64,000 bases of DNA from Nocardioides sp. InS609-2 (GTDB lineage Bacteria > Actinomycetota > Actinomycetes > Propionibacteriales > Nocardioidaceae): assembly GCF_023208195.1 (NCBI RefSeq), contig NZ_CP060034.1:4030001-4094000 (forward strand), written 5' to 3'. Under the pieces are notes generated by a model. The model ran no database searches. It had not been told where the DNA came from and worked only from the letters and a program-made list of their open reading frames with translations. The position numbers and the translations under genes were made by a program. Positions 50,885 to 63,054 of this stretch are shown piece after piece. Position 1 is the stretch's first letter; the number at the start of each line of letters is the position of its first letter.

Positions 50885-51958
50885 GTGTTCGAAGCAGTTG
50901 AGGGGCTCGTCAGCGAGCACGGCGAGCTCGAACGACGCCTCGCGGAGCCCGAGACGCACGCCGACCAGCGGCTGGCCAAGCAGCTCAACCAGCGGTACGC
51001 CGAGCTGACCGGCATCATCGGCACCTGGCGCGAGTGGGTCGCCATCGGCGAGGACATCGAGGCAGCCCGTGAGCTGGCGCAGGAGGACTCCTCCTTCGCG
51101 GCCGAGATCGAGCCGCTAGAGAATCGCCGGGCCACCGCCGAGGAGCGGCTGCGGTACCTGCTCGTGCCGCGCGACGCGACCGACTCGAAGGACGCGATCC
51201 TCGAGGTGAAGTCGGGTGAGGGCGGCGAGGAGTCGGCGCTGTTCGCCGGTGACCTGCTTCGCATGTACACCCGCTACGCCGAGACGCGCGGCTGGCGGAC
51301 GGAGGTCCTCGACGCGACCGAGTCCGACCTCGGTGGCTACAAGTCGGTCACCGTCGCGGTCAAGGCCAAGGGCGCTCCGGAGCCCGGCGAGGCGCCGTAC
51401 GCACTGCTGAAGTTCGAAGGTGGCGTGCACCGCGTGCAGCGGGTGCCGGTGACCGAGAGCCAGGGCCGCGTGCACACCTCCGCGGCGGGCGTGTTGGTGA
51501 TGCCCGAGGCCGAGCAGGTCGACGTGACGGTCGACGAGAACGACCTGCGCATCGATGTCTTCCGCTCGTCGGGTCCCGGCGGCCAGAGCGTGAACACGAC
51601 AGACTCCGCGGTGCGCATCACCCACCTGCCGTCGGGCATCGTCGTCAGCTGCCAGAACGAGAAGAGCCAGCTGCAGAACAAGGAGTCGGCGATGCGGATC
51701 CTGCGGGCCCGGCTGCTCGCCGCCGCCGAGGAGGAGGCCAACGCTCAGGCCAGCGCTGCGCGCAAGAGCCAGATCCGGACGGTCGACCGCTCTGAGCGGA
51801 TCCGCACCTACAACTACCCCGAGAACCGCATCTCCGACCACCGCACCGGCTACAAGTCCTACAACCTCGACGCGGTGCTCGACGGTGACCTGCAGCCGGT
51901 GCTCGACAGCTGCGTGCAGACCGACCTGGCGGCCCGGCTCGACGCACTCGAGTCGTGA
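50885..51958 (+). CDS. prfA: Peptide chain release factor 1
   Basis: A 357-residue class I release factor from GTG 50885 with GAGGAGC five bases upstream. The GGQ loop is [20 protein letters not shown], and the domain 2 tripeptide region lies around [30 protein letters not shown] is typical of RF1. It overlaps prmC, whose product methylates the GGQ glutamine. Confidence 0.97.
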   Translation: MFEAVEGLVSEHGELERRLAEPETHADQRLAKQLNQRYAELTGIIGTWREWVAIGEDIEAARELAQEDSSFAAEIEPLENRRATAEERLRYLLVPRDATDSKDAILEVKSGEGGEESALFAGDLLRMYTRYAETRGWRTEVLDATESDLGGYKSVTVAVKAKGAPEPGEAPYALLKFEGGVHRVQRVPVTESQGRVHTSAAGVLVMPEAEQVDVTVDENDLRIDVFRSSGPGGQSVNTTDSAVRITHLPSGIVVSCQNEKSQLQNKESAMRILRARLLAAAEEEANAQASAARKSQIRTVDRSERIRTYNYPENRISDHRTGYKSYNLDAVLDGDLQPVLDSCVQTDLAARLDALES

Positions 51959-52800
51959 TGGAGCGTCGATCGAGCGTCCTGGCCGAGGCCGTACGCCGGC
52001 TCCGGGAAGGCGGGGTCGCCAGCCCAGAGCACGACGCCGCCGAGCTCCTTGCCCACGTGTACGCCGTCCCGCGGGGCCGCCTGTTCGAGATCGACGTCGT
52101 CGGTCGGCCCCAACGCGAGGCCTTCGACGCCCTGGTGTGGCGTCGGGCGGCCCGCGAACCCCTCCAGCACCTGACCGGCTCCACCGGATTCCGGCACGTC
52201 GACCTGGCCGTCGGCCCTGGTGTCTTCGTGCCGCGGCCCGAGACCGAGCTGCTGGCGGGCTGGGCGATCGAGACGGCGCTCGCGCTCGAGGCACCGGTCG
52301 TGGTCGACCTCTGCACCGGCTCGGGCGCGATCGCCAAGGCGGTGGCCGACGAGGTGCCGGCCGCCGTGGTGCACGCTGTCGAGCTCGACGTACCCGCTCA
52401 CGCGTGGGCCGAGCGCAACCTCGCCGGCACCGGCGTCGACCTGCGCCAGGGCGACATGGCCACCGCGTTCGACGACCTGCTCGGCCAGGTCGACGTGGTC
52501 GTCTGCAACCCGCCGTACATCCCGTTGGAGGCCTGGGAGTCGGTGGCCGCCGAGGCGCGCGACCACGACCCCCATCTGGCGTTGTTCTCCGGCATGGACG
52601 GCCTCGACGCGATACGGGTGCTCGAGGCGCGAGCCGCGTTGCTCCTGCGGCCCGGGGGAGTGGTGGGCGCAGAGCACGCCGACGCCCAGGGCACCTCGGC
52701 CCCCGAGGTGTTCAGCCAAGCCGGACGCTGGTCGGAGATCCGCGACCACGACGACCTGGCCGGGCGAGCGCGGTTCGTCACGGCACGACTGGCACGATGA
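51958..52800 (+). CDS. prmC: Release factor glutamine methyltransferase
   Basis: A 280-residue SAM-dependent methyltransferase. ATG 51958 overlaps the prfA stop (TGATG); GTG 51955 is one codon earlier. An N-terminal helical domain leads to VVDLCTGSGAIAKAV (SAM motif I) and the catalytic VVCNPPYIPLEAW (NPPY). It methylates the GGQ glutamine of RF1/RF2. The prfA-prmC-sua5 order is widely conserved. ATGA overlap with the next gene. Confidence 0.96.
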   Translation: MERRSSVLAEAVRRLREGGVASPEHDAAELLAHVYAVPRGRLFEIDVVGRPQREAFDALVWRRAAREPLQHLTGSTGFRHVDLAVGPGVFVPRPETELLAGWAIETALALEAPVVVDLCTGSGAIAKAVADEVPAAVVHAVELDVPAHAWAERNLAGTGVDLRQGDMATAFDDLLGQVDVVVCNPPYIPLEAWESVAAEARDHDPHLALFSGMDGLDAIRVLEARAALLLRPGGVVGAEHADAQGTSAPEVFSQAGRWSEIRDHDDLAGRARFVTARLAR

Positions 52801-53459
52801 CCCCTATGCGCTATCCGACAAGCACGGACGACGAACTCGAGGCGGCAATCGAGGCGGCCAGCCTGGCCGTTCGCAAGGGTGAGCTGGTGGTCTTCCCGAC
52901 CGACACCGTCTACGGCATCGCCGCCGACGCGTTCGACGCCGACGCCGTCCAGAGGCTGCTCGACGCGAAGGGCCGCGGCCGCAGCATGCCGCCGCCGGTG
53001 CTCGTCAGCGCCTCCACCACGCTTGACGCCCTGGCCGTCAACGTGCCCGGCTGGGCCCGGGCCCTGGTCGCCGAGTTCTGGCCAGGTCCGCTCACCCTGG
53101 TCTTCCACCAGCAGACGTCGCTGCAGTGGGACCTCGGCGAGACGCGCGGCACGGTCGCCATCCGGATGCCCGACGACGAGATCGCGCTGGCCGTGCTCGA
53201 GCGCACCGGGCCCCTCGCGGTGAGCTCGGCCAACATCACCGGCCGCCGGGCCGCGCTCGACGCCGGCGCCGCGGAGACGATGCTCGGCGAGAAGGTCTCG
53301 GTCATCATCGACGGTGGCACGACCGCCGGGTCCGACCCGTCCACGATCATCGACGCCACGGGTGACCAGGGCCGTGTCCTGCGGCCGGGGGCGCTCACGC
53401 TCGAAGAGCTCAACGGAGTGCTCGAACCGCTGGGCGCCACCCTCACCGACGAGGGCTGA
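52797..53459 (+). CDS. L-threonylcarbamoyladenylate synthase (Sua5/YciO/YrdC)
   Basis: A 220-residue YrdC-domain protein. GELVVFPTDTVYGIAADAFD is the strand-loop at the ATP/threonine site, KGRGRSMPPPVLV the basic patch, and GPLAVSSANITGRRA the closing motif. It makes threonylcarbamoyl-AMP for the t6A modification of ANN-decoding tRNAs. It lacks the extra Sua5 C-terminal domain, so it is the short YrdC/TsaC form. ATG 52797 overlaps prmC; ATG 52806 is an alternative. Confidence 0.93.
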   Translation: MTPMRYPTSTDDELEAAIEAASLAVRKGELVVFPTDTVYGIAADAFDADAVQRLLDAKGRGRSMPPPVLVSASTTLDALAVNVPGWARALVAEFWPGPLTLVFHQQTSLQWDLGETRGTVAIRMPDDEIALAVLERTGPLAVSSANITGRRAALDAGAAETMLGEKVSVIIDGGTTAGSDPSTIIDATGDQGRVLRPGALTLEELNGVLEPLGATLTDEG

Positions 53460-53474
53460 GGGAGAGACGACCGA

Positions 53475-54620
53475 GTGCGCGAGTACCTCCTCGTCTTCCT
53501 CGTCGCCGCCACCGCGACCTACCTGCTGACCGTCATCGCCCGCGAGATCGCGCTGCGGATGGGCGCGGTGGCCCAGGTGCGCGACCGCGACGTCCATGCC
53601 GAGCCGATCCCGTACCTCGGCGGGCTGGCCATGCTGGGCGGTCTGGCCGCGGCGTACTTCGTCGCCCAGCAGCTGCCGTTCCTCTCCACCAGCGACCCGT
53701 TCGTGTTCCGCGACGCCGGCATCGTGCTGATCGCCGGGGCGCTGATCTGCGCCGTCGGCGTGCTCGACGACCTCTTCGACCTCGATGCGCTCACCAAGTT
53801 CGGCGCCCAGGTGCTCGCCGCCGGGTTGCTCGTCTACTTCGGGGTGCAGTTCTACTTCTTCCCCAATTCCGACGGCGGACAGCTGGCTCTCGACCCGGCG
53901 CAGGGTGCGCTCCTGACCGTGCTCATCGTCGTCTCGACCATGAACGCGGTGAACTTCGTCGACGGTCTCGACGGCCTGGCCGCCGGTGTCGTCGGCATCG
54001 GCGCGCTGGCCTTCTTCGTCTTCTGCTACCAGCTCGCGAGCGTGAACCACGTGACCCTGGCGACCACGGGAGCACTCCTCTCGGCGGCGCTGGCCGGCGC
54101 CTGCATCGGCTTCCTGCCCCACAACTTCCATCCGGCCCGGCTGTTCATGGGCGACAGCGGCTCGATGCTCATCGGCCTCGTGCTCTCGGCCAGCGCGGTC
54201 ACCATCACCGGCCAGTTCGACGGCAGCGAGATCACCAGCGGAGCCGGTGGTAGCCGCTCCGGCCCGCTGCTGCTCCTGCCGCTGCTGCTCCCGGTCTCGC
54301 TGTGCCTGGTGCCGCTCGCCGACCTCCTGATGGCCGTCGTACGCCGCACCCGGGCCGGCCGGTCGCCGTTCTCGCCCGACAAGCAGCACCTGCACCACCG
54401 GCTGCTCGAGATCGGGCACTCGCAGCGCCGGGCCGTGTTCATCATGTGGCTGTGGGCAGGCCTGGTCGGTTTCGGCGTGGTGATCGTCAGCCTCTACACC
54501 GGGCCCCTGATGTGGTCGTCGCTCGCGCTCATGACGGCGTTCACGGCGGTCATGACCTTCCTGCTGCCGCGGGTCAACAAGCCGGTCCTCACGCGGCTGG
54601 GGGAGGCTGAGGAGAGCTGA
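53475..54620 (+). CDS. Polyprenyl-phosphate N-acetylglucosaminyl-1-phosphate transferase (WecA/Rfe-like)
   Basis: A 381-residue integral membrane enzyme with about eleven hydrophobic segments. GVLDDLFDLDALTK holds the Mg-binding DD pair, NFVDGLDGLAAG the catalytic N-x-x-N/D-G-x-D-G motif, and DKQHLHHRLLEIGHS the C-terminal H-rich loop. Homologues in mycobacteria start arabinogalactan and in other actinobacteria teichoic-acid-like polymer synthesis on decaprenyl phosphate. It shares the transcript with sua5 (15-base gap). Confidence 0.92.
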   Translation: MREYLLVFLVAATATYLLTVIAREIALRMGAVAQVRDRDVHAEPIPYLGGLAMLGGLAAAYFVAQQLPFLSTSDPFVFRDAGIVLIAGALICAVGVLDDLFDLDALTKFGAQVLAAGLLVYFGVQFYFFPNSDGGQLALDPAQGALLTVLIVVSTMNAVNFVDGLDGLAAGVVGIGALAFFVFCYQLASVNHVTLATTGALLSAALAGACIGFLPHNFHPARLFMGDSGSMLIGLVLSASAVTITGQFDGSEITSGAGGSRSGPLLLLPLLLPVSLCLVPLADLLMAVVRRTRAGRSPFSPDKQHLHHRLLEIGHSQRRAVFIMWLWAGLVGFGVVIVSLYTGPLMWSSLALMTAFTAVMTFLLPRVNKPVLTRLGEAEES

Positions 54621-54640
54621 CTTTTACCCGTCCCGGACTT

Positions 54641-54656
54641 TGTGATAGTTTTCACG
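54641..54656. promoter_or_regulatory. CRP-type binding site upstream of the atp operon
   Basis: TGTGA-TAGTTT-TCACG matches the CRP/GlxR consensus TGTGA-N6-TCACA with one mismatch. It lies 59 bases before the first atp-operon gene and overlaps a -10-like GATAGT (54644-54649). Cyclic-AMP control of ATP synthase is therefore plausible. Confidence 0.7.
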
Positions 54657-54714
54657 AGCATCCGGAGAACACCCCGGGAGCCGCCCGCAGTCCCTCCACA
54701 GAACGGCCGCCGTC

Positions 54715-55197
54715 ATGACGACCGAGTCGAAGCAGGTCACCCGCCCGCAGGGCGCATCCTTGCTCCTCGGTGCGGCCGCTGCCGCCCTCGTCGTCGCGAC
54801 CGTCATCACCGTGGTCGGCGCCCTTGCCTCCGGATCCACCGCTGCGTACGGCGCCCTGACCGGCGCCGGCATCGCGCTCGTGGTCTTCATGATCGGCTCG
54901 TTCTCGGTCGACGCCGTCGCCCGCGTGATGCCGAGTGCCTCATTGCTCGTGGCGATGCTGACCTACACGCTCCAGGTCGTGGTCATGGCGCTGGTGTTCG
55001 TGGCCCTCAGCCGGTCCGGCCTGCTCGACGACACGCTCGACCGCCGCTGGCTCGCGGCCGGGGTCATCGCGGTCACGGTGACCTGGCTGGTCGGCCAGGT
55101 CTGGCTGACCGCACGAGCCCGGATTCCGGTCTATGACCTGCCTGCCTCTCCGGTGTCCGAAAGCGCCGGCGAGCGACCCGAGGCGGGTGCGCGATGA
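54715..55197 (+). CDS. AtpI-like four-helix membrane protein
   Basis: A 160-residue protein with four hydrophobic segments (about 15-38, 44-66, 76-100 and 112-133) and a hydrophilic tail. Position at the head of the atp operon and topology fit the AtpI (UncI) accessory family, which assists c-ring assembly and magnesium supply. Sequence similarity to AtpI is weak by eye. The 2-helix AtpZ-like protein is encoded next. Confidence 0.75.
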   Translation: MTTESKQVTRPQGASLLLGAAAAALVVATVITVVGALASGSTAAYGALTGAGIALVVFMIGSFSVDAVARVMPSASLLVAMLTYTLQVVVMALVFVALSRSGLLDDTLDRRWLAAGVIAVTVTWLVGQVWLTARARIPVYDLPASPVSESAGERPEAGAR

Positions 55198-55227
55198 CCC
55201 GGGCCGACTGCTATTGTCCGGGGCGCG

Positions 55228-55461
55228 ATGGCACAGCAGACTCCTCCGTCACCGCACCCCGACGACCTGCCGAAGGGCGACCCGTGGCACGCATTCGGGT
55301 ATCTCGTCTCCGGGGTGCTCGTCTACGGACTCATCGGATGGGCGCTGGACCGTTGGCTGGACACCAGCTTCCTCGTGGTCGTCGGGATTCTCGCGGGCAT
55401 CGGTCTCGGGATCTACATGACCTGGAAACGCTTCAACGCACCGTGGAACACCAAGCAGTAG
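55228..55461 (+). CDS. AtpZ/ATPase_gene1-like two-helix membrane protein
   Basis: A 77-residue protein from ATG 55228. A hydrophilic Pro/Asp-rich start precedes two membrane helices (AFGYLVSGVLVYGLIGWALD and FLVVVGILAGIGLGIYM) and a basic tail (TWKRFNAP). The GxxxDxxxD-like hinge between helices (GWALDRWLDTS) is the signature of AtpZ. Together with the preceding AtpI-like protein it probably assists Fo assembly. Confidence 0.85.
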   Translation: MAQQTPPSPHPDDLPKGDPWHAFGYLVSGVLVYGLIGWALDRWLDTSFLVVVGILAGIGLGIYMTWKRFNAPWNTKQ

Positions 55462-55519
55462 TGCCCACAGCACGAACCACCGTTTCGCAGCAGACGCAGA
55501 CGCAGACACAGGAGACACC

Positions 55520-56338
55520 GTGAGCATGATCGCCATGTCACTGAAGAGTGGTTTCACGCCCCCGGGCCCCGGCGACTTCAACCTGCCCCCGATCGGCCCG
55601 GACAAGACGTTCGAGTTCATGGGCGAGACGATGTACCTCGGCGTCACCAAGCCGATGCTCCAGCTCGTGCTGGCCGCCGTACTCGTCTTCGGGTTCTTCT
55701 ACATCGCCTCGCGGCGTCAGGCCATGGTGCCCGGCAAGCTGCAGTTCGTCGGCGAGGAGGCCTACGGCTTCGTGCGCAACTCGATGGGCCGCGACATCAT
55801 CGGCAGCCACGACTTCATGCGCTTCGTGCCTTACCTCTTCGCGCTGTTCTTCTTCATCCTGGTCAACAACGTCTTCGCGTCGATCCCGTTCATCCAGTTC
55901 CCGACGTTCTCACGCTCCGGCATGGTCTACGGCCTCGCGTTGCTGAGCTGGGTCATCTACAACGCGGTCGGCGTCAAGAAGCACGGCTTCCTGGGCTACC
56001 TCAAGCTCCAGTCCGTGCCGGCCGGCGTCACCGGCCCGATCCTGGGGCTGCTCATCCCGCTCGAGTTCCTCTCCAACATCGTGGTCCGCCCGGTCACGCT
56101 CGCCCTGCGACTCTTCGCCAACATGTTCGCCGGCCACCTGCTGCTGATCCTCTTCGCCCTCGGCGGCGAGTACCTCGTCCTGGAGATGTCCATCCAGTAC
56201 GCCCCGGTCGGCATCCTGGCCTGGCTGCTCTTCATCGCCATCGCCTTCCTCGAGCTGCTGGTGCAGTTCCTGCAGGCCTACGTCTTCGTGCTCCTGAACG
56301 CCATGTACATCTCCGGTGCCGTCGCCGACGAGCACTGA
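55520..56338 (+). CDS. atpB: ATP synthase subunit a
   Basis: A 272-residue Fo a-subunit from GTG 55520 after AGGAGACACC. It has five to six membrane helices. The essential stator arginine is in [18 protein letters not shown], and [20 protein letters not shown] is the last proton-half-channel helix. A periplasmic-side N-terminal loop rich in Pro/Gly precedes the first helix. Confidence 0.97.
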   Translation: MSMIAMSLKSGFTPPGPGDFNLPPIGPDKTFEFMGETMYLGVTKPMLQLVLAAVLVFGFFYIASRRQAMVPGKLQFVGEEAYGFVRNSMGRDIIGSHDFMRFVPYLFALFFFILVNNVFASIPFIQFPTFSRSGMVYGLALLSWVIYNAVGVKKHGFLGYLKLQSVPAGVTGPILGLLIPLEFLSNIVVRPVTLALRLFANMFAGHLLLILFALGGEYLVLEMSIQYAPVGILAWLLFIAIAFLELLVQFLQAYVFVLLNAMYISGAVADEH

Positions 56339-56405
56339 GAGACCGCTCCACCCCTGTCAGATCCACTCGTTCGAACCAAGCAGAACCAACCGAAAGGAAC
56401 TCGCC

Positions 56406-56621
56406 GTGACCGGTGATCTCAACGGCAACCTGAACATGATCGGCTACGGACTGGCGGCCATCGGCCCCGGTGTCGGCATCGGCCTGATCTTCGCTGCATA
56501 CATCAGTGGTGTCGCGCGTCAGCCGGAGGCCCAGAGCCGCCTGCAGTCGATCGCCATCCTCGGCTTCGCGCTCGCCGAGGCGCTCGCGATCATCGGTATC
56601 GCCCTCGCGTTCGTCCTCTGA
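56406..56621 (+). CDS. atpE: ATP synthase subunit c
   Basis: A 71-residue hairpin from GTG 56406 with AAAGGAAC upstream. The ion-carrying residue is Glu58 ([10 protein letters not shown]) and the polar loop is R-Q-P at 38-40. The residues around the glutamate are close to those bound by diarylquinolines in mycobacteria ([10 protein letters not shown]), although resistance cannot be judged. No sodium-site signature is seen, so it is proton-driven. Confidence 0.97.
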   Translation: MTGDLNGNLNMIGYGLAAIGPGVGIGLIFAAYISGVARQPEAQSRLQSIAILGFALAEALAIIGIALAFVL

Positions 56622-56640
56622 CGTCCGTACCGACCGATAG

Positions 56641-57200
<560 letters not shown>

Positions 57201-57201
<1 letters not shown>

Positions 57202-58013
57202 TGGCTTTCCGAGGTGCCTCGGCCGGGGCCTACGCCGTGCTCAGGGAGCTGCTGGACCAGCAGCTCTCCAGCGACGTGGACGCGGCCAAGCGGGCCGGCG
57301 ACGACCTGTTCGGCGTCTCGCAGCTGCTCCGCGGTGCTGCGGGCCTGCGCCGCGTCGCCACCGACGTGGCGCTGCCGGCGGAGGCCAAGCAGGGCCTGGT
57401 GCGCCAGATCCTCGACGGCAAGATCGCGGCTCCGGCCGCGGCGGTCGTCGACTCGGCAGTCGGCCAGCGCTGGACCCGCACGCGTGACCTCTCCGACGCC
57501 CTCGAGAGCCTCGGCGAGGTCGCCGTCGTCAAGTCGGCGGGCAGCGACTCGGGCCGGTTGGCCGACGAGCTGTTCACCTTCGCCCAGACCGTCAACGGCA
57601 CCCCCGAGCTGCGCGATGCGCTCTCGGACCCGTCTCGGTCGGTCGACGACAAGGTGACCCTCCTCGACGGGCTGCTGTCCGACCGGGCACTGCCGGCCAC
57701 GATCACCCTGGCCAAGCAGTCACTCGCCGGCACCTACCGCACCGTGACCGTCGCGCTGTCGACCTACCAGCACGTCGCCGCCGAGGTGCACGGTGAGAAG
57801 GTCGCCACCGTGAGAGTGGCCCGGCCGCTTGCAGACGGTGACCGCCAGCGCCTCAACGACGCCCTGTCGCGCCAGTACGACCGGGAGATCCATCTCAACG
57901 TCGTCGTCGACCCCGACGTCATCGGCGGCATCCGTGTCGAGATCGGTGACGACGTCATCGACGGCACCGTGGTCAGCCGCCTCGACGACGCCCGCCGTCA
58001 ACTTGCCGGCTGA
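57201..58013 (+). CDS. atpH: ATP synthase subunit delta
   Basis: A 270-residue OSCP/delta protein, longer than the E. coli subunit because of an actinobacterial insert. The N-terminal helical bundle ([20 protein letters not shown]) contacts the alpha subunits, and the C-terminal [20 protein letters not shown] motif marks the b-stalk-binding end. Its ATG overlaps the atpF stop. Confidence 0.96.
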
Positions 58014-58056
58014 ACTACCCAGAACTCATCGAGCAGACGAGAAGTCAGGACTAGAA

Positions 58057-59697
58057 ATGACGGAGCTAACGATTCGTCCGGACGAGATCCGGGACGCGCT
58101 GCAGCAATTTGTGTCGGACTACAAGCCCGAGACGGCCAGCAAGGAAGAGGTCGGCACAGTGGCCGAGGCCGGTGACGGCATCGCCCGCGTCAGCGGCCTG
58201 CCCTCGGTCATGGCCAACGAGCTGCTCGAGTTCGAGGACGGCACGCTGGGCATCGCCCTGAACCTCGACACCCGCGAGATCGGCGTCGTCGTCCTCGGCG
58301 ACTTCGACAAGATCGAGGAGGGCCAGCCCGTACGCCGTACCGGCGAGATCCTCTCGGTGCCCGTCGGCGACGGCTACCTCGGCCGGGTCGTCGACCCGCT
58401 CGGCGTGCCCATCGACGGCCTCGGCGAGCTCGAGACCACCGGCCGCCGCGCCCTGGAGGTCCAGGCCCCCTCGGTGATGGCGCGCAAGTCGGTGCACGAA
58501 CCGCTCGCGACCGGCATCAAGGCGATCGACGCACTGACCCCGATCGGCCGCGGCCAGCGCCAGCTGATCATCGGTGACCGGGCGACGGGCAAGACGACCA
58601 TCGCGATCGACACGATCATCAACCAGAAGCAGAACTGGGAGTCCGGTGACCCGGACAAGCAGGTGCGCTGCATCTACGTCGCGATCGGTCAGAAGGGCTC
58701 GACCATCGCGTCGGTGCGTGGCGCCCTCGAAGAGGCCGGCGCGCTTGAATACACCACCATCGTCGCCTCCCCGGCGTCCGACTCCGCGGGCTTCAAGTAC
58801 CTCGCGCCCTACACCGGCTCGGCCATCGGCCAGCACTGGATGTACGACGGCAAGCACGTCCTGATCGTGTTCGACGACCTGACCAAGCAGGCCGAGGCCT
58901 ACCGCGCCGTGTCGCTGCTGCTGCGTCGCCCGCCGGGCCGTGAGGCATACCCGGGTGACGTCTTCTACCTGCACTCCCGCCTGCTGGAGCGCTGCGCGAA
59001 GCTGTCCGACGACATGGGCAAGGGCTCGATGACCGGGCTGCCGATCATCGAGACCAAGGCCAACGACGTCTCGGCGTTCATCCCGACCAACGTCATCTCG
59101 ATCACCGACGGCCAGATCTTCCTGCAGTCCGACCTGTTCGCGGCCAACCAGCGCCCCGCCATCGACGTGGGTGTCTCGGTGTCGCGTGTGGGTGGCTCGG
59201 CGATGACGAAGGCGATGAAGTCGGTCACCGGCTCGCTCAAGGTCGACCTGGCGCAGTTCCGCGCCATGGAGGCCTTCGCGATGTTCGCGTCCGACCTCGA
59301 TGCCGCGTCGCGCCAGCAGCTCGACCGTGGCCAGCGGCTGATGGCCCTGCTCAAGCAGCCGCAGTACTCGCCGTACCCGCTCGAGGAGATGGTGGTCTCG
59401 CTGTGGATCGGCACCTCCGGCCGCCTCGACAAGGTCCCGACCGAGGACGTCAACCGCTTCGAGCACGAGTTCATCGACTACCTGCGCCGCTCGCACGACG
59501 GCATCCTCGCCGGCATCCGTGAGTCGCAGAAGTTCGAGGACTCCACCGAGTCCGAGATCTCCTCGGCGTACGACTCCTTCCTCGACCAGTTCGAGACGTC
59601 CGACGGCCAGTCGATCAAGCCCGGCCAGGAGGAGCACGTCGCTCTCGAGGACGAGGACGTCGAGCAGGAGCAGATCGTCAAGCAGAAGCGGGGCTGA
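58057..59697 (+). CDS. atpA: ATP synthase subunit alpha
   Basis: A 546-residue subunit from ATG 58057. The P-loop is GDRATGKT, and the [11 protein letters not shown] and [13 protein letters not shown] motifs complete the non-catalytic nucleotide site with the arginine finger. A C-terminal tail of about 30 acidic residues beyond the usual end ([17 protein letters not shown]) matches the actinobacterial extension that suppresses ATP hydrolysis in mycobacteria. Confidence 0.97.
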   Translation: MTELTIRPDEIRDALQQFVSDYKPETASKEEVGTVAEAGDGIARVSGLPSVMANELLEFEDGTLGIALNLDTREIGVVVLGDFDKIEEGQPVRRTGEILSVPVGDGYLGRVVDPLGVPIDGLGELETTGRRALEVQAPSVMARKSVHEPLATGIKAIDALTPIGRGQRQLIIGDRATGKTTIAIDTIINQKQNWESGDPDKQVRCIYVAIGQKGSTIASVRGALEEAGALEYTTIVASPASDSAGFKYLAPYTGSAIGQHWMYDGKHVLIVFDDLTKQAEAYRAVSLLLRRPPGREAYPGDVFYLHSRLLERCAKLSDDMGKGSMTGLPIIETKANDVSAFIPTNVISITDGQIFLQSDLFAANQRPAIDVGVSVSRVGGSAMTKAMKSVTGSLKVDLAQFRAMEAFAMFASDLDAASRQQLDRGQRLMALLKQPQYSPYPLEEMVVSLWIGTSGRLDKVPTEDVNRFEHEFIDYLRRSHDGILAGIRESQKFEDSTESEISSAYDSFLDQFETSDGQSIKPGQEEHVALEDEDVEQEQIVKQKRG

Positions 59698-59699
59698 CG

Positions 59700-62091
<2,392 letters not shown>

Positions 62092-62092
<1 letters not shown>

Positions 62093-62487
62093 TGAGTGAC
62101 TCCCAGCTGCAGGTGGAGCTCGTCGCCGCCGACCGCCTCGTGTGGTCGGGGGAGGCGAAGATGGTGATCGCCCGCACCACCGAGGGCGACGTCGGCATCC
62201 TGCCGAACCACGCTCCGTTGCTGTCGGTGATCATCGAGGGTGTCGTCGACGTGCAGACCGCCGACGGCGAGACCTGGGTCGCTGCCGTGGACGCCGGCTT
62301 CCTGTCGGTGGCCCACAACCGTGTCTCGATCCTCTCCGAGCACGCCGAGATGTCACACGAGATCGACCTGGAGAAGGCACGCCACGATCTCGAGCGGCAC
62401 AAGGCCTCGGGCGAGAACGACGACGCTGCGCAAGAGGCAGTCCGCCGGGCAGAGGCCCGGATCCGCGCCGTCGAAATGGCCTCTTGA
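62092..62487 (+). CDS. atpC: ATP synthase subunit epsilon
   Basis: A 131-residue subunit. The N-terminal beta-sandwich (LVWSGEAKMVIARTTEGDVG, ILPNHAPLL) contacts the c-ring, and the two C-terminal helices (DLEKARHDLERHKASG..., EAVRRAEARIRAVEMA) provide the regulatory arm. It is the last gene of the atp operon. Confidence 0.96.
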
Positions 62488-62510
62488 ATCAAGACTGAAC
62501 GACCACCAGT

Positions 62511-62543
62511 AGGGTGAGCGCACGGGAAACCGTGGCTCACCCT
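62511..62543 (+). terminator. Terminator of the atp operon
   Basis: AGGGTGAGC-CACGG pairs with CCGTG-GCTCACCCT (62511-62525 and 62530-62543) around a GAAA loop with one bulged G, 23 bases after the atpC stop. It is the strongest hairpin in this part of the window. Confidence 0.9.
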
Positions 62544-62613
62544 GCTGCGTTTCCGGGGCGGCTTTGGGCTACGGGACTGGTGTCTCGACAAGCGGATCGT
62601 GCAGGAGGGTTGA

Positions 62614-63054
62614 ATGCCGGTGTGGCAATGGCTGCTGGATGCAGCCGGCCTCCTGCTGGCGCTCTTCCTCGCTTACGGGATCGCGCTGATCTCGCGTCGC
62701 CGCGTGCTGTCTCGCAACGGCGGCACCTTCGAGCTGAGCTACCGCATCCGCACCACGCATCCTGGGCGCGGCTGGCTGCTCGGGCTCGGCCGCTACTCCG
62801 GCGACTCCCTCGAGTGGTTCCGGATCTTCTCACTCTCCCCGCGACCCAAGCGGGAGTGGCAGCGCGGCCAGGTCACCTACGCGGGCCGCCGAGAGCCGTC
62901 CGGTGTCGAGCAGATGTCCCTGTACGCCGACCATGTCGTGGTGTCCTGCTCCACACCTGACGGCCCGTTGGAGCTGGCGATGGATCCTTCGTCACTGACC
63001 GGGTTCCAGTCCTGGCTGGAAGCCGGGCCACCCGGCGGAGCGCGACACCTGTGA
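62614..63054 (+). CDS. DUF2550 membrane-anchored protein
   Basis: A 146-residue protein with one N-terminal membrane helix (LLDAAGLLLALFLAYGIALI), a basic stretch (SRRRVLSR) and a cytoplasmic beta-rich domain (FELSYRIRTTHPGRGWLLGL, GDSLEWFRIFSLSPRPK). It matches DUF2550, a family that commonly follows the atp operon in actinobacteria and whose role is unknown. GGAGGG lies seven bases upstream. GTGA overlap with the next gene. Confidence 0.9.
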   Translation: MPVWQWLLDAAGLLLALFLAYGIALISRRRVLSRNGGTFELSYRIRTTHPGRGWLLGLGRYSGDSLEWFRIFSLSPRPKREWQRGQVTYAGRREPSGVEQMSLYADHVVVSCSTPDGPLELAMDPSSLTGFQSWLEAGPPGGARHL

